From contig NZ_AMRK01000017.1 in NCBI RefSeq assembly GCF_000299875.1, forward strand, positions 1 to 64,000: DNA of 64,000 nt. The letters are read 5' to 3'. The DNA comes from Celeribacter baekdonensis B30. Lineage in GTDB: Bacteria; Pseudomonadota; Alphaproteobacteria; Rhodobacterales; Rhodobacteraceae. A program made the position numbers and the translations under genes. A model generated the notes under the pieces. It was given only the letters and a program-made list of their open reading frames with translations, ran no database searches and was not told where the DNA came from. Positions 41,914 through 50,199 of this stretch are shown here, piece by piece. The stretch's first letter is position 1, and the number at the start of each line of letters is the position of its first letter.

Positions 41914-43481
41914 GCGGCCTGTCCCTGTTGTCTTTGTCCGCCCATCATCAGGCCGATTTGTTCGATATCCGCGCCTTGGGCCGGAACCACGCCCATAATC
42001 TCGCCATGAAACATCACGGCAATCCGGTCGGCGAGGTTCAGCACTTCTTCCAACTCCTCGGAGATCAGGACAACGGCGACGCCACTGTCGCGCATCTCAA
42101 CAAAATAGCGCATCATCGTGTTGATCGCGCCAACGTCCAGCCCGCGCGACGGATAGGCCGCGATCAGCACCTTATCGGCAATGCGCATTTCGCGCCGCGC
42201 GACCAGACGTTGTTGGTTGCCGCCCGACAGGTTGCGTGCAGGCATGGCGAAATCCGGCACCATCACCCCGGCAATCCTGGCAATCTCGCGCGCCAAAGCC
42301 AGCGCTCGACGCGGCGCATACCACGGCCCGTTCGAGAGTGGCGGCAGGGCGTATTCGCGCAGCACCGCATTGTCGGTGATCGACAGGGTTGGGGCCATCC
42401 CGGCATAAAGTCGATCTTCGGGAATATGACCCACGCCCTTTTGCGCAAAGACCCGCGCGCCAGCGCGTCCGATATCTTCGCCATCCAGTGTCACCGTGCC
42501 CTTGGAGGGCGCGACAAGACCACTCAGCACATAGGTCAATTCACGCTGACCATTGCCCGCAACCCCAGCGATGCCAAGGATTTCTCCGGCGCGCACAGAG
42601 AGCGAGACGTTTTTCAACACAGTGCCATACTCAGATTTCAGCGTGACGCCTTCAAGTGTTACCATCGGCGCGCCAATCTTGCGCGCGCCGCCATCGCCAC
42701 GCATGTCGTTGAGCACGATTTCGCGCCCGACCATCAATTGTGCCAAGGATGTCTCCGAACAGTCCGAGGTCCATTCGGTCGCGATCTTGCGGCCCGCGCG
42801 CAAAATGCTCACCCGGTTGGAAATCTCCATCACCTCGTCGAGTTTATGCGAGATGAAAATCACCGCGTTTCCCCGCGCCACAAAGGCCCTGAGCGCCGCA
42901 AACAGGTCGCGTGCCTCCGAGGGGGTCAAAACGGCGGTGGGCTCATCAAGGATCAGAACTTTGGCGTCACGCGCCAACACCCGCAGGATTTCGACCCGCT
43001 GCTGTTCGCCCGTTGACAGATCGGCCACAATCGCCCCCGGCTTGACCGCAAGGCCAAGCGTGTCGGCTAAATTCATGGTCCGCTCTTCCAGCGCCTTGCG
43101 CGAAATCCGCGCCGGGGTGGCATCCCAACCCAAGTGGATGTTTTCGGCCACGGTGAAGGCTTTGACCAATTTGAAATGCTGATGCACCATGCCAATCCCG
43201 GCGGCGATGGCATCAATTGGCGAGGCAAAGCGGCGACTTTCCCCGTCCATGATGATCTCGCCTGCATCCATGTGATAGATGCCGGTCAATACATTCATCA
43301 GCGTCGATTTCCCGGCGCCGTTTTCGCCCAAAAGCGCGTGAATCTCGCCGGGATAGACCGCAAGATCCACGTCCTCATTGGCGATCACGCCGGGGAAATA
43401 TTTCGACACGCCTTTGAGGGCGACCAAAGGCGGCGTCCCGGGCGCAAGCCCGAGACGCTGTTGGATCGAATCCTCGTGCAT
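41910..43481 (-). CDS. BMP-family ABC transporter, double ATPase subunit
   Basis: Cytoplasmic protein of 523 residues with two fused ABC domains, as in RbsA/YufO. The first has Walker A GENGAGKST, signature LSTGEQQR and Walker B ILDEPTAVLTP; the second has a degenerate Walker A (GVAGNGQRE) and signature LSGGNQQR, which is usual for the class. ATG at 43481 is chosen; a GTG immediately upstream is possible. It lies 3 bases after the binding-protein gene. Confidence 0.93.
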   Translation of the reverse strand: MHEDSIQQRLGLAPGTPPLVALKGVSKYFPGVIANEDVDLAVYPGEIHALLGENGAGKSTLMNVLTGIYHMDAGEIIMDGESRRFASPIDAIAAGIGMVHQHFKLVKAFTVAENIHLGWDATPARISRKALEERTMNLADTLGLAVKPGAIVADLSTGEQQRVEILRVLARDAKVLILDEPTAVLTPSEARDLFAALRAFVARGNAVIFISHKLDEVMEISNRVSILRAGRKIATEWTSDCSETSLAQLMVGREIVLNDMRGDGGARKIGAPMVTLEGVTLKSEYGTVLKNVSLSVRAGEILGIAGVAGNGQRELTYVLSGLVAPSKGTVTLDGEDIGRAGARVFAQKGVGHIPEDRLYAGMAPTLSITDNAVLREYALPPLSNGPWYAPRRALALAREIARIAGVMVPDFAMPARNLSGGNQQRLVARREMRIADKVLIAAYPSRGLDVGAINTMMRYFVEMRDSGVAVVLISEELEEVLNLADRIAVMFHGEIMGVVPAQGADIEQIGLMMGGQRQQGQAA

Positions 43482-43484
43482 CAC

Positions 43485-44609
43485 TCAGTTGTCCAGACCG
43501 GAGACCCCTTCGATCGACCAGTTCCAATGGTAAAGCTCTTCCTCCGTCATGGTCTGGCCTGCGGCGACTTTGATCGTGCCTTTGGAGTCTTTGATCTCGC
43601 CCATGAACGGGTTGAACGACCCATCCAGGATCGTGGCCTTGACCGCATCCGCCTTGGCCGCGACATCGGCGGGCACGCTGTCGCCCCAAGCATCGACGTC
43701 CACGCCGGCCCCAAAGGGCAAGAGGTCATAGGTCGGCATCCATTCGCCCGCCAAACGGCGACGCACTTGTTCAACGTACCATGGACCGAAATCGACCATG
43801 ATCGAAGAGATGTAGGCATTGGGACCATAGCGACGCAGATCGGTGTTCCACATCACGGCCTTGGCACCCCGTTCTTCGGCCACCTGAAGGTAACCGGCCT
43901 CATCCATGATCCCAAACAGCACATCACAGCCTGCATCAATCAGCGCCACTCCGGCTTGGGTCGCGGCCTGCGGGTCGAACCAACTGTTGATGACGATGGA
44001 TTGTAGCGTGGCCTCCGGGTTGATCGTGCGCGCCCCCATGAGGAACGCGTTTGTGCCGGAATAGACCGAGGGCACAGGGAAAGAGGCAACATAGCCGAGT
44101 TTTCCGGTGGTCGACATCGCCCCCGCCGCGATCCCGGCGACATAGGACGGATACCAATGGGCGACGTAATAAGTGCCCAAATTGTCCATCGGATTGCGGC
44201 CATCGCATTCGTAAAACGCCACCTCGGGGGCACGTTTGGCAACGTCGTACAAGAAATCACCATAGTTCGAGGTGGCGAAGACCATGCAGGCATCATCGGC
44301 GACGAATTGACGGAAAATCCGGGTGGCATCGGCCGAATAGGGGATCGACTCGACATAGGAGGTGCGCAGCGCCGGGAAGGCGGCTTCGACTGCCTTCATC
44401 CCTTGGTCATGCGCCCAGGTCCAGCCTTCGTCCGACGTTGGCCCAGTGTGACCAAAGGCGATATGCGCGTCAGCTTCGACCACGGGTGCCAAAGGGCCCG
44501 CCGCATTGGCAGGTCTGATCACCCCGGTTTTGGGCAGGATCAAACTGGCCCCGGCAGCGGCACCCATATTGAGAAACCCACGGCGGGACAGGGATTTGGT
44601 AGAAATCAT
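43485..44609 (-). CDS. BMP family ABC transporter substrate-binding protein
   Basis: Periplasmic protein of 374 residues with an apparent Tat signal (SRRGFLNMGAAAGASL, about residues 6-22) and the Bmp/PnrA fold. Sequence features include GHTGPTSDEGWTWAHDQGM early and FATSNYGDFLYDVAKRAPEVAF. Bmp proteins bind nucleosides or related bases; nearby deaminases suggest a purine or pterin ligand. Many Trp/Tyr residues are present. A twin-arginine signal is less usual for such proteins and suggests export in folded form. Start at 44609 follows GAGGACC; it is the first gene of the minus operon. Confidence 0.92.
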   Translation of the reverse strand: MISTKSLSRRGFLNMGAAAGASLILPKTGVIRPANAAGPLAPVVEADAHIAFGHTGPTSDEGWTWAHDQGMKAVEAAFPALRTSYVESIPYSADATRIFRQFVADDACMVFATSNYGDFLYDVAKRAPEVAFYECDGRNPMDNLGTYYVAHWYPSYVAGIAAGAMSTTGKLGYVASFPVPSVYSGTNAFLMGARTINPEATLQSIVINSWFDPQAATQAGVALIDAGCDVLFGIMDEAGYLQVAEERGAKAVMWNTDLRRYGPNAYISSIMVDFGPWYVEQVRRRLAGEWMPTYDLLPFGAGVDVDAWGDSVPADVAAKADAVKATILDGSFNPFMGEIKDSKGTIKVAAGQTMTEEELYHWNWSIEGVSGLDN

Positions 44610-44970
44610 CGAAGAGGTCCTCTTGGCTGTTTGAACGCTTTTGACATGTCCCATCCGGCCTTGGCCGGGGACGCGCTATGAAAGGTGCGCGGCGCTTCGC
44701 CCTCTGCGGGGAGATAGCGCCAGGACCGCCTTGCGCCCGGACGATCCGTCGCCAAGGTCACGAATGTGGGGCGGCCACGTCGCATGTGCAGGACCACGTT
44801 TCCAGAGTGCTGTGACCGTGAATAGCCGTAAAATTTCGATACAGATGTTGCGTTTAGAACAACACTTGACGGTCCAGATTTTCCACGCCTAACTGCCGCG
44901 AACACCTCGGAAAAAATCGCCGTTTTTCCTATAAAAAAGGGGTTTTCTCGAATGATGAAAGCACAGAGAC
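44610..44970. promoter_or_regulatory. divergent control region of the two catabolic operons
   Basis: The 361-base gap separates the importer operon (minus) from the Rieske operon (plus). Features: inverted repeat CCGGCC-TT-GGCCGG (44655-44668) in the leader of the minus operon; inverted repeat GGAAAAA/TTTTTCC (44909-44915, 44923-44929); and a -35-like TTGACG at 44866 with a poor -10 partner. The LysR regulator encoded at 46516 probably binds here, but no single T-N11-A palindrome stands out. Confidence 0.5.
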
Positions 44971-45234
44971 ATGCAGATTGACCACGTGACATTCACCTTT
45001 ACGGGACAGATTCCACGCGAGAGTTTTGCCGAGTTTGCGCAACACCGTGCCTCAAGATTGTCCATCACCCTCACAACTGTGATGCAAAATGATGCAGTTG
45101 CGAAATTGCAGGTGATTGGTCAGCGCGATTTGGTGGATGCGTTTGAAATGGCGCTCAGCCTCGGGCCACAGGATTGCATCGTCCACAAGGTCACACGACA
45201 GGCAGACAACCCCGCCAAAGGAGAAGAGACATGA
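44971..45234 (+). CDS. small acylphosphatase-fold protein, probably catalytically altered
   Basis: Protein of 87 residues whose pattern follows acylphosphatase: an initial beta strand, a helix (SFAEFAQHRASRL), a middle strand with Asn (TVMQNDAVAKLQVIG) and the ending LGPQDCIVHKV. The usual phosphate-binding loop with catalytic Arg (VxGVxFR) is replaced by GQIPRESF, so ordinary acylphosphatase activity is doubtful. Its stop overlaps the start of the Rieske protein gene (ATGA), which indicates a role tied to that protein. Family assignment rests on pattern only. Confidence 0.6.
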   Translation: MQIDHVTFTFTGQIPRESFAEFAQHRASRLSITLTTVMQNDAVAKLQVIGQRDLVDAFEMALSLGPQDCIVHKVTRQADNPAKGEET

Positions 45235-45890
45235 GTGAAACCGGATGGGTGCCCATCGCCCTGTCACGCTTTATTGCCCCCGGCACATCGGCCGGCACGG
45301 CGGTGCATGGCGCGGAAATCGTGGTCTGGCGCGACACCGGCGGCAAAGCCCACGCGTGGGAGGACCGCTGTCCGCATCGCGGCATGAAAATGAGCTTTGG
45401 CTTTGTGCGTGGCGATCACATCGCCTGTCTTTATCACGGCTGGGAATATGACGAGACCGGCACCTGTCGCTACATCCCGGCACACCCGGATTTGGAAGTG
45501 CCACCGTCAATCTGCGTCACGCGCTATGCGGTGACGGAGGCGGGTGGCATGATCTGGACCGCGCTGCCTTTGGGCGACATGCCAGAAGTGGAACCAAACG
45601 CGCCTGAGATGGACGGGCTGCGCAGCCTCTACATCGACGCGCCTCTGGATGCGGTCTTGGCCGGGGTGAAAACCGTGGCCTCGGAGGTCTCGCAGACCGG
45701 CGCGCTGATCACCGCCACGCTGGGAGAGACCCCGCTGACCCTCGGCTTACAAACCGTCGACGCCGACCATTCGGCGTTGCACATCACCCTGCCCTCGGAC
45801 ACACCGACCGCGACCCGCCTCAGCCTGCTCGACCAATTCGCCACCCTGCGCCGCAACGTCGAATCCCCCCTCAAAGAGGCCGCTCAATGA
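45231..45890 (+). CDS. stand-alone Rieske [2Fe-2S] protein with a unique C-terminal domain
   Basis: Protein of 219 residues. Residues about 5-115 are a Rieske domain of the oxygenase-alpha type: C47-P-H49 and C66-LY-H69, with CLYHGWEYDETGTC, the ligand spacing being CxH-X16-CxxH. Residues about 125-219 do not resemble the non-haem iron domain and contain no D/H iron motif. It cannot be an oxygenase alone, but it supplies exactly the part missing from the oxygenases at 37593 and 51569. It is coupled by 4-base overlaps to the acylphosphatase-like gene before it and the GST-like gene after it. Inferred role: electron carrier docking on the cluster-less oxygenases. Confidence 0.88.
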   Translation: MSETGWVPIALSRFIAPGTSAGTAVHGAEIVVWRDTGGKAHAWEDRCPHRGMKMSFGFVRGDHIACLYHGWEYDETGTCRYIPAHPDLEVPPSICVTRYAVTEAGGMIWTALPLGDMPEVEPNAPEMDGLRSLYIDAPLDAVLAGVKTVASEVSQTGALITATLGETPLTLGLQTVDADHSALHITLPSDTPTATRLSLLDQFATLRRNVESPLKEAAQ

Positions 45891-46516
45891 CCCAGCTTGT
45901 CTTGCACAATTATGATCTGGATGACGCCTGCTATCGCGTGCGGCTTGTGGCCTCCTGTTGCGACCTTCCGGTGGAATTGCGCAATGTCGACATGTTCCCC
46001 GGTATGGAACAGGTTTCCCCGCCCTATCTGAAGCTGAACCCTTTGGGGCGCTTGCCGATCTTGGAAACGGCGGATGTGACACTGCGCCATACCGGAGCGA
46101 TTTTACTCTATCTGGCGGGGCTGGACCCGCAAAAGCGGCTTTTGCCGACAGAGGCCTCCGCACTGGCCCAGATGATGGATTGGCTGTTTTTCGCGGAACA
46201 TGACCTATCGGTCTCCACCGAGGCCCGCGCCATTTCGATCATGGATCTGCCCGGTGACGGGCCCCAAACCATCGCCCAAACCCGCGCTTTGCTGCGGATT
46301 ATGGAGGATCACATGAGCGCGCAAGAGATCAAAGGTCTGAGTTTCTTCGCCGGAGAAGAGATTACGCTGGCCGATATTGCGCTGTTCCCCGCCTTTGCGC
46401 TGAGCCGCGATTGCAATATTGACCATGACGCCTTTCCCGCCCTGCGGCTTTGGGCGCGACGGGTGCGTGCCACGCCGGGCTTTGTTGTCATGCCCGGCAT
46501 CCCGGATTACCACTGA
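45887..46516 (+). CDS. glutathione S-transferase-like protein
   Basis: Protein of 209 residues with an N-terminal thioredoxin-like domain (LVLHNYDLDDACYRVRL; cis-Pro in GRLPILE) and a C-terminal helical domain (about 90-200). Its position between a Rieske protein and a regulator recalls NdmE, the GST-like protein required by the cluster-less oxygenase NdmC in caffeine degradation. It may thus be structural rather than a transferase. Start and stop overlap the neighbouring genes (ATGA, TGATG). Confidence 0.87.
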   Translation: MTQLVLHNYDLDDACYRVRLVASCCDLPVELRNVDMFPGMEQVSPPYLKLNPLGRLPILETADVTLRHTGAILLYLAGLDPQKRLLPTEASALAQMMDWLFFAEHDLSVSTEARAISIMDLPGDGPQTIAQTRALLRIMEDHMSAQEIKGLSFFAGEEITLADIALFPAFALSRDCNIDHDAFPALRLWARRVRATPGFVVMPGIPDYH

Positions 46517-47439
46517 TGGACCTGCATCGGCTTGGTCTCGTGTCCTCGCGCGTCCACCACTTTATGTTGGTGGCGCGGCTGGGGTCGATCCGGCAGGCGG
46601 CGCTGTCGCTCAATGTCGCGCCCTCTTCGATCTCGCGCACCATCAAACAACTCGAAGAAGACCTCGACACCCCCCTGTTTGAACGCACCAAACAACGGCT
46701 GAAACTGACCTCAGCGGGCGAACTTTTAGCCTATCACATCGGGCAATCCACCGGCGAAATGAACCGGGCGCTGACCGAGATCAACGACCTGCACGGGCTG
46801 CGCCGGGGCACCGTGACCCTGGCGGTGATCGAAAGTGCCGCACGCGGGCTTTTGCCCGAAGTTCTGGCCGGGTTTTGGGTGCGCCATCCCGAAATCAGCG
46901 TCGATGTCCGCGTCACCGGCTCGCAAGAGGCCGTCGATTTGGTCAATCAGGGCGAGGCGGATTTGGCCTTGGCCTTTGACGTGCGGGTGCCGCGCAATGC
47001 GCGGCGTTTGGCCTCCGTGGCTTTGCCTTTGGGCGTATTGGTGCCACCCGGCAGTGCCCTGACCAAAGAAAACCGCCCCGTAAAAGCCTATGAATTGGCC
47101 GGTGAGCGAGTGATCCTCTCGGACGCCTCTTTGACGCTCGGCAGTTCGGTCGAACAGATGTTTTCTGGCTCTTTCGTCGAGTTTTCCCGCCGCGCCCGGA
47201 CGAATTCCATCGGCTTGATGATTGATCTGGCCATTCGCGGGCTGGGCACGATCCTTCAGACCCGGCTTGGTGTGCAAAATGAAATCAGTCGTGGCCATCT
47301 TGTCTTCATCCCGCTTGCGGATGCGGGTCTTGGTCTGCGCCGCCTGTCGCTGATTGCCCGCCCCAAAGGCGAAGCCTCTGAGGCCGCCTTGGCGCTCTCT
47401 GCCTCGCTCACTTCCACCATGGAGGGTCTCAAATCCTAA
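46516..47439 (+). CDS. LysR family transcriptional regulator
   Basis: DNA-binding regulator of 307 residues. The winged helix-turn-helix covers about 8-67 (FMLVARLGSIRQAALSLNVAPSSISRTIKQLE) and the periplasmic-binding-like effector domain about 95-300. It starts one base into the GST stop codon. It is embedded in the plus-strand operon and probably controls the divergent promoters at 44610-44970 in response to a pathway compound; a 101-base gap after it could hold another target site. Confidence 0.92.
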   Translation: MDLHRLGLVSSRVHHFMLVARLGSIRQAALSLNVAPSSISRTIKQLEEDLDTPLFERTKQRLKLTSAGELLAYHIGQSTGEMNRALTEINDLHGLRRGTVTLAVIESAARGLLPEVLAGFWVRHPEISVDVRVTGSQEAVDLVNQGEADLALAFDVRVPRNARRLASVALPLGVLVPPGSALTKENRPVKAYELAGERVILSDASLTLGSSVEQMFSGSFVEFSRRARTNSIGLMIDLAIRGLGTILQTRLGVQNEISRGHLVFIPLADAGLGLRRLSLIARPKGEASEAALALSASLTSTMEGLKS

Positions 47440-47540
47440 GTGTTGCGCCAAAGCGAACATCTCGTTGAGAAATCATCGTCTTTTCGGAACACAGTCACTC
47501 TGACAGGTTGATTTTGTAGCGTGAGATTTGGAGGTTCGAT

Positions 47541-48041
47541 ATGCAGCAAAGCGCCGTAGATGCGGTGATCCGAGGGCTCAAACGGGCGGGTGTGAGTATC
47601 GTATGTTACCTGCCGGATTCGCTGTTCAAAGAACTCTATCCGGCGCTCGATGCCGACCCGGACATTCGCACCATCCAAGTCACCAACGAAGGCGAGGGGG
47701 CGGCCATTTGCGGCGGTGTGTTCCTATCGGGCAAACGCGCGGCTTTGGTGATGGAAAACTCCGGTCTGCGCGCCTCGGTCGAACCGCTTGCGCGGATGGG
47801 CTTGGGCGCGGGCATCCCGGTTGTGATGCTGATGAGCTATCGCGGCGATATGGGCGAAAACAATTGGTGGGCGGTGCCACATGGCGTGACCATGGAACCG
47901 GTGCTGCAAGCCCTGCGCATCCCCTATGTGGTCGAGCGCGAAGAGGAGCGGATCGAACAAGCGATTTTTGACGCTTATGAGCTGGCCTATTCGTCTTATT
48001 ACCACACCGCCGTGGCGCTTTCGGGGAGTATCGTGCGATGA
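47541..48041 (+). CDS. TPP enzyme, pyrimidine-binding subunit (sulfopyruvate decarboxylase alpha-like)
   Basis: Protein of 166 residues corresponding to the Pyr domain of thiamine-diphosphate enzymes, with the activating Glu in VTNEGEGAAI (about residue 53). It resembles the alpha subunit of sulfopyruvate/phosphonopyruvate decarboxylases (ComD). The beta partner overlaps its stop codon. It would decarboxylate a 2-oxo acid or perform a carboligation; with no sulfonate gene nearby the substrate is unlikely to be sulfopyruvate. TTTGGAGG precedes the ATG. Confidence 0.83.
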   Translation: MQQSAVDAVIRGLKRAGVSIVCYLPDSLFKELYPALDADPDIRTIQVTNEGEGAAICGGVFLSGKRAALVMENSGLRASVEPLARMGLGAGIPVVMLMSYRGDMGENNWWAVPHGVTMEPVLQALRIPYVVEREEERIEQAIFDAYELAYSSYYHTAVALSGSIVR

Positions 48042-48646
48042 AACGCTTTGAGTGTATGACAAAATTGGCCGCCCGCCTCTCCGACGAATTGGTGATCCTC
48101 TCATTGGGCGCCTCTGTTGACGAATGGTACAACGCCGCGCCGCACATGCGCGCCGCCTCGCTGTTTCAACAACAATTGGGCTGTGTCACGCCGCAGGCGT
48201 TTGGACTGGCGGCGGGCCTGCCGGAGCGTCAAATCATCTCGCTCGACACCGATGGCGGGCTGTTGTTCAACCTCGGCATACTGGCCACTTTGGGCAATGA
48301 AAGACCGAAAAACCTGTTTGTCGTGGTCTGGGACAATGAAATGTACCAATCCATCGGCGGGCCCAAAACCCACACCGCCTCGGGCACCGTCGATCTGGCC
48401 GCCATTGCGCAGGGTGCCGGGGTGACACACGCCTACACCGCCCGCACTTTGGACGAGTTCGACGCCCATTGCGAAGCGGGTTTGGCCAGTGACGACCCCT
48501 ATATTGTCGTCGCCAAGGTCGCGGGCACTGTTCAGCCCGAGATCAAGCGCAAACACTCAGATGGGCGCGAGGACAAATACATCTTTGTGCGCCATGTCGA
48601 AGCCACCGAAGGGATCACCATCATGGGCCCTTCTGAACATAACTAA
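48038..48646 (+). CDS. TPP enzyme, diphosphate-binding subunit (sulfopyruvate decarboxylase beta-like)
   Basis: Protein of 202 residues corresponding to the PP domain. The metal/diphosphate motif begins SLDTDGGLLFNLG and continues to VVWDNEMYQSIGG. Pairs with the preceding subunit (4-base overlap) to form the active sites at their interface. Resembles ComE and the C-terminal half of phosphonopyruvate decarboxylase. Followed 14 bases later by the GMC oxidoreductase. Confidence 0.85.
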   Translation: MKRFECMTKLAARLSDELVILSLGASVDEWYNAAPHMRAASLFQQQLGCVTPQAFGLAAGLPERQIISLDTDGGLLFNLGILATLGNERPKNLFVVVWDNEMYQSIGGPKTHTASGTVDLAAIAQGAGVTHAYTARTLDEFDAHCEAGLASDDPYIVVAKVAGTVQPEIKRKHSDGREDKYIFVRHVEATEGITIMGPSEHN

Positions 48647-48660
48647 TCCACGGGACCGAC

Positions 48661-50199
48661 ATGAAAACCGCCTTTGATTACATCGTGATCGGCTCTGGAT
48701 CGGGCGGCTCTGCCGTGGCGCGTCGGCTGCATGATGCGGGGGCGGATGTGGCGGTGATCGAGGCGGGAAAATCCACCTTTGGCGTGACTGAGATCGAAGA
48801 CCCGAGTGCGTGGTTTGCTCTGCAATCCGGCGCATGGGATTGGGGGCATCATTACACCCCCACCGCGCGGGTTTTGAATCGCACTATCCCGATCCCACGC
48901 GGCAAAGGCTTGGGTGGCTCGTCGGCCACCAATGCGATGATGTGGTATCGCGGCGGACCCGCCGATTATGCCCGATGGGACGCTGTGGCGCCGGGATGGT
49001 CGTGGGAGGACTGCCTGCCGAGCTTTCAAGCCTGCGAGACATGGCAGAGCGGTGCGAGCGCCTTGCGCGGCAGCGATGGCCCGCTCAAGATCACCCGCCC
49101 GGACCCGGATCATCCCCTGACCCAAGCCATGCTCAAAGGTGGGGCCGATATGGGCTTGCCGATGGTGGATGACCCGAACGGGCCGGAGCCCTTCGGCGTC
49201 AGCCTTGCCAATTTCAACATCTCGCCCGAGGGTCTGCGTTGGACCTCGGCGATGGGGTATCTTGCTCCAATCATGGCGTCCGAACGTTTGACGATCCTCT
49301 GCGAGACCCGCGCTTTGGCATTGGCGTTTTCCGGTGATCGCGTCCGTGGTGTCCGTGTGTTCAAAGACGGCGCGGAGCATCTTTTGACCGCACGGTCGGG
49401 CGTGATCCTTGCCGCTGGCGCTTTGGAAACCCCGCGGTTGTTGATGCTCTCTGGCATTGGAGATGAGGCGGAGCTGGTCCGGCTTGGCCTCAAAACCCGC
49501 CTCCACGCCCCCGAAATCGGTCGTAATCTTCAGGATCATCCGCTGCTGCGCGCCCTCAATTTCCGCGCCTCATCGCCGCTTGGGCCGATGAAAGGCAACG
49601 GCGGCGGCACGCTGTCGATTTGGAAATCCGCGCCCGAGTTGGACCAAGCCGATCTCTTGGCTTTCCCCATTCAAACCCGCTCTGCCGTGCCGGCGCTTTG
49701 GGATCATTACGATTTCGACGGTGATGTTTTTGCCATCGGACTGGGCGTCATGCGCTCCTATTCCAAAGGCTGGATCACGCTGACCGGGACCTCCCCGGAT
49801 GACCCACTTGATATTCAGCCAAACCTCTTGTCGGACCCGCGCGATCTGAAGGCGCTCGTGTCCGGGGTGGAGTTCCTGTTGGACATGGTGCTCACCCCCG
49901 GCTTTTCACACCTCTTCGCGGATTTCGCCGCCCCGGACCGCAAGGTCTCGGGCGGGGATACCGTCACTTTCGTGCGCCGCGCCTGTTCGACCTTTTTCCA
50001 CTGTTGTGGCACCGCCCAAATGGGCACACACACCGACGCCCCCGTGTCCCCTCGGTTGGGCGTCAAGGGCGTTCGCGGCCTCTGGGTCGCGGATGCCTCC
50101 GTCATTCCCGACATCCCCGCCTGTCACACCCACGCCCCTGTCACCATGATCGGAGAACGGGCGGCGCAATTCATATTGGAGGACGCATGTCTGACCTGA
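48661..50199 (+). CDS. GMC family FAD-dependent alcohol oxidoreductase
   Basis: Flavoenzyme of 512 residues of the choline-dehydrogenase type. FAD motif GSGSGGSAVARRL at the N-terminus, GMC signature 1 around PRGKGLGGSSATNAMMWYRG and signature 2 GALETPRLLMLSGIGD, and the catalytic His region HCCGTAQMG. It oxidises a primary alcohol to an aldehyde. In this operon it would feed the aldehyde dehydrogenase at 55934, which suggests a hydroxymethyl or hydroxyalkyl side chain on the substrate. Its end overlaps the amidohydrolase start by 13 bases. Confidence 0.92.
   Translation: MKTAFDYIVIGSGSGGSAVARRLHDAGADVAVIEAGKSTFGVTEIEDPSAWFALQSGAWDWGHHYTPTARVLNRTIPIPRGKGLGGSSATNAMMWYRGGPADYARWDAVAPGWSWEDCLPSFQACETWQSGASALRGSDGPLKITRPDPDHPLTQAMLKGGADMGLPMVDDPNGPEPFGVSLANFNISPEGLRWTSAMGYLAPIMASERLTILCETRALALAFSGDRVRGVRVFKDGAEHLLTARSGVILAAGALETPRLLMLSGIGDEAELVRLGLKTRLHAPEIGRNLQDHPLLRALNFRASSPLGPMKGNGGGTLSIWKSAPELDQADLLAFPIQTRSAVPALWDHYDFDGDVFAIGLGVMRSYSKGWITLTGTSPDDPLDIQPNLLSDPRDLKALVSGVEFLLDMVLTPGFSHLFADFAAPDRKVSGGDTVTFVRRACSTFFHCCGTAQMGTHTDAPVSPRLGVKGVRGLWVADASVIPDIPACHTHAPVTMIGERAAQFILEDACLT

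Noticed and set aside
43134-44006. Plus-strand frames opposite the BMP importer genes
   Set aside because: The minus-strand genes have all ABC motifs; the opposite frames have none.
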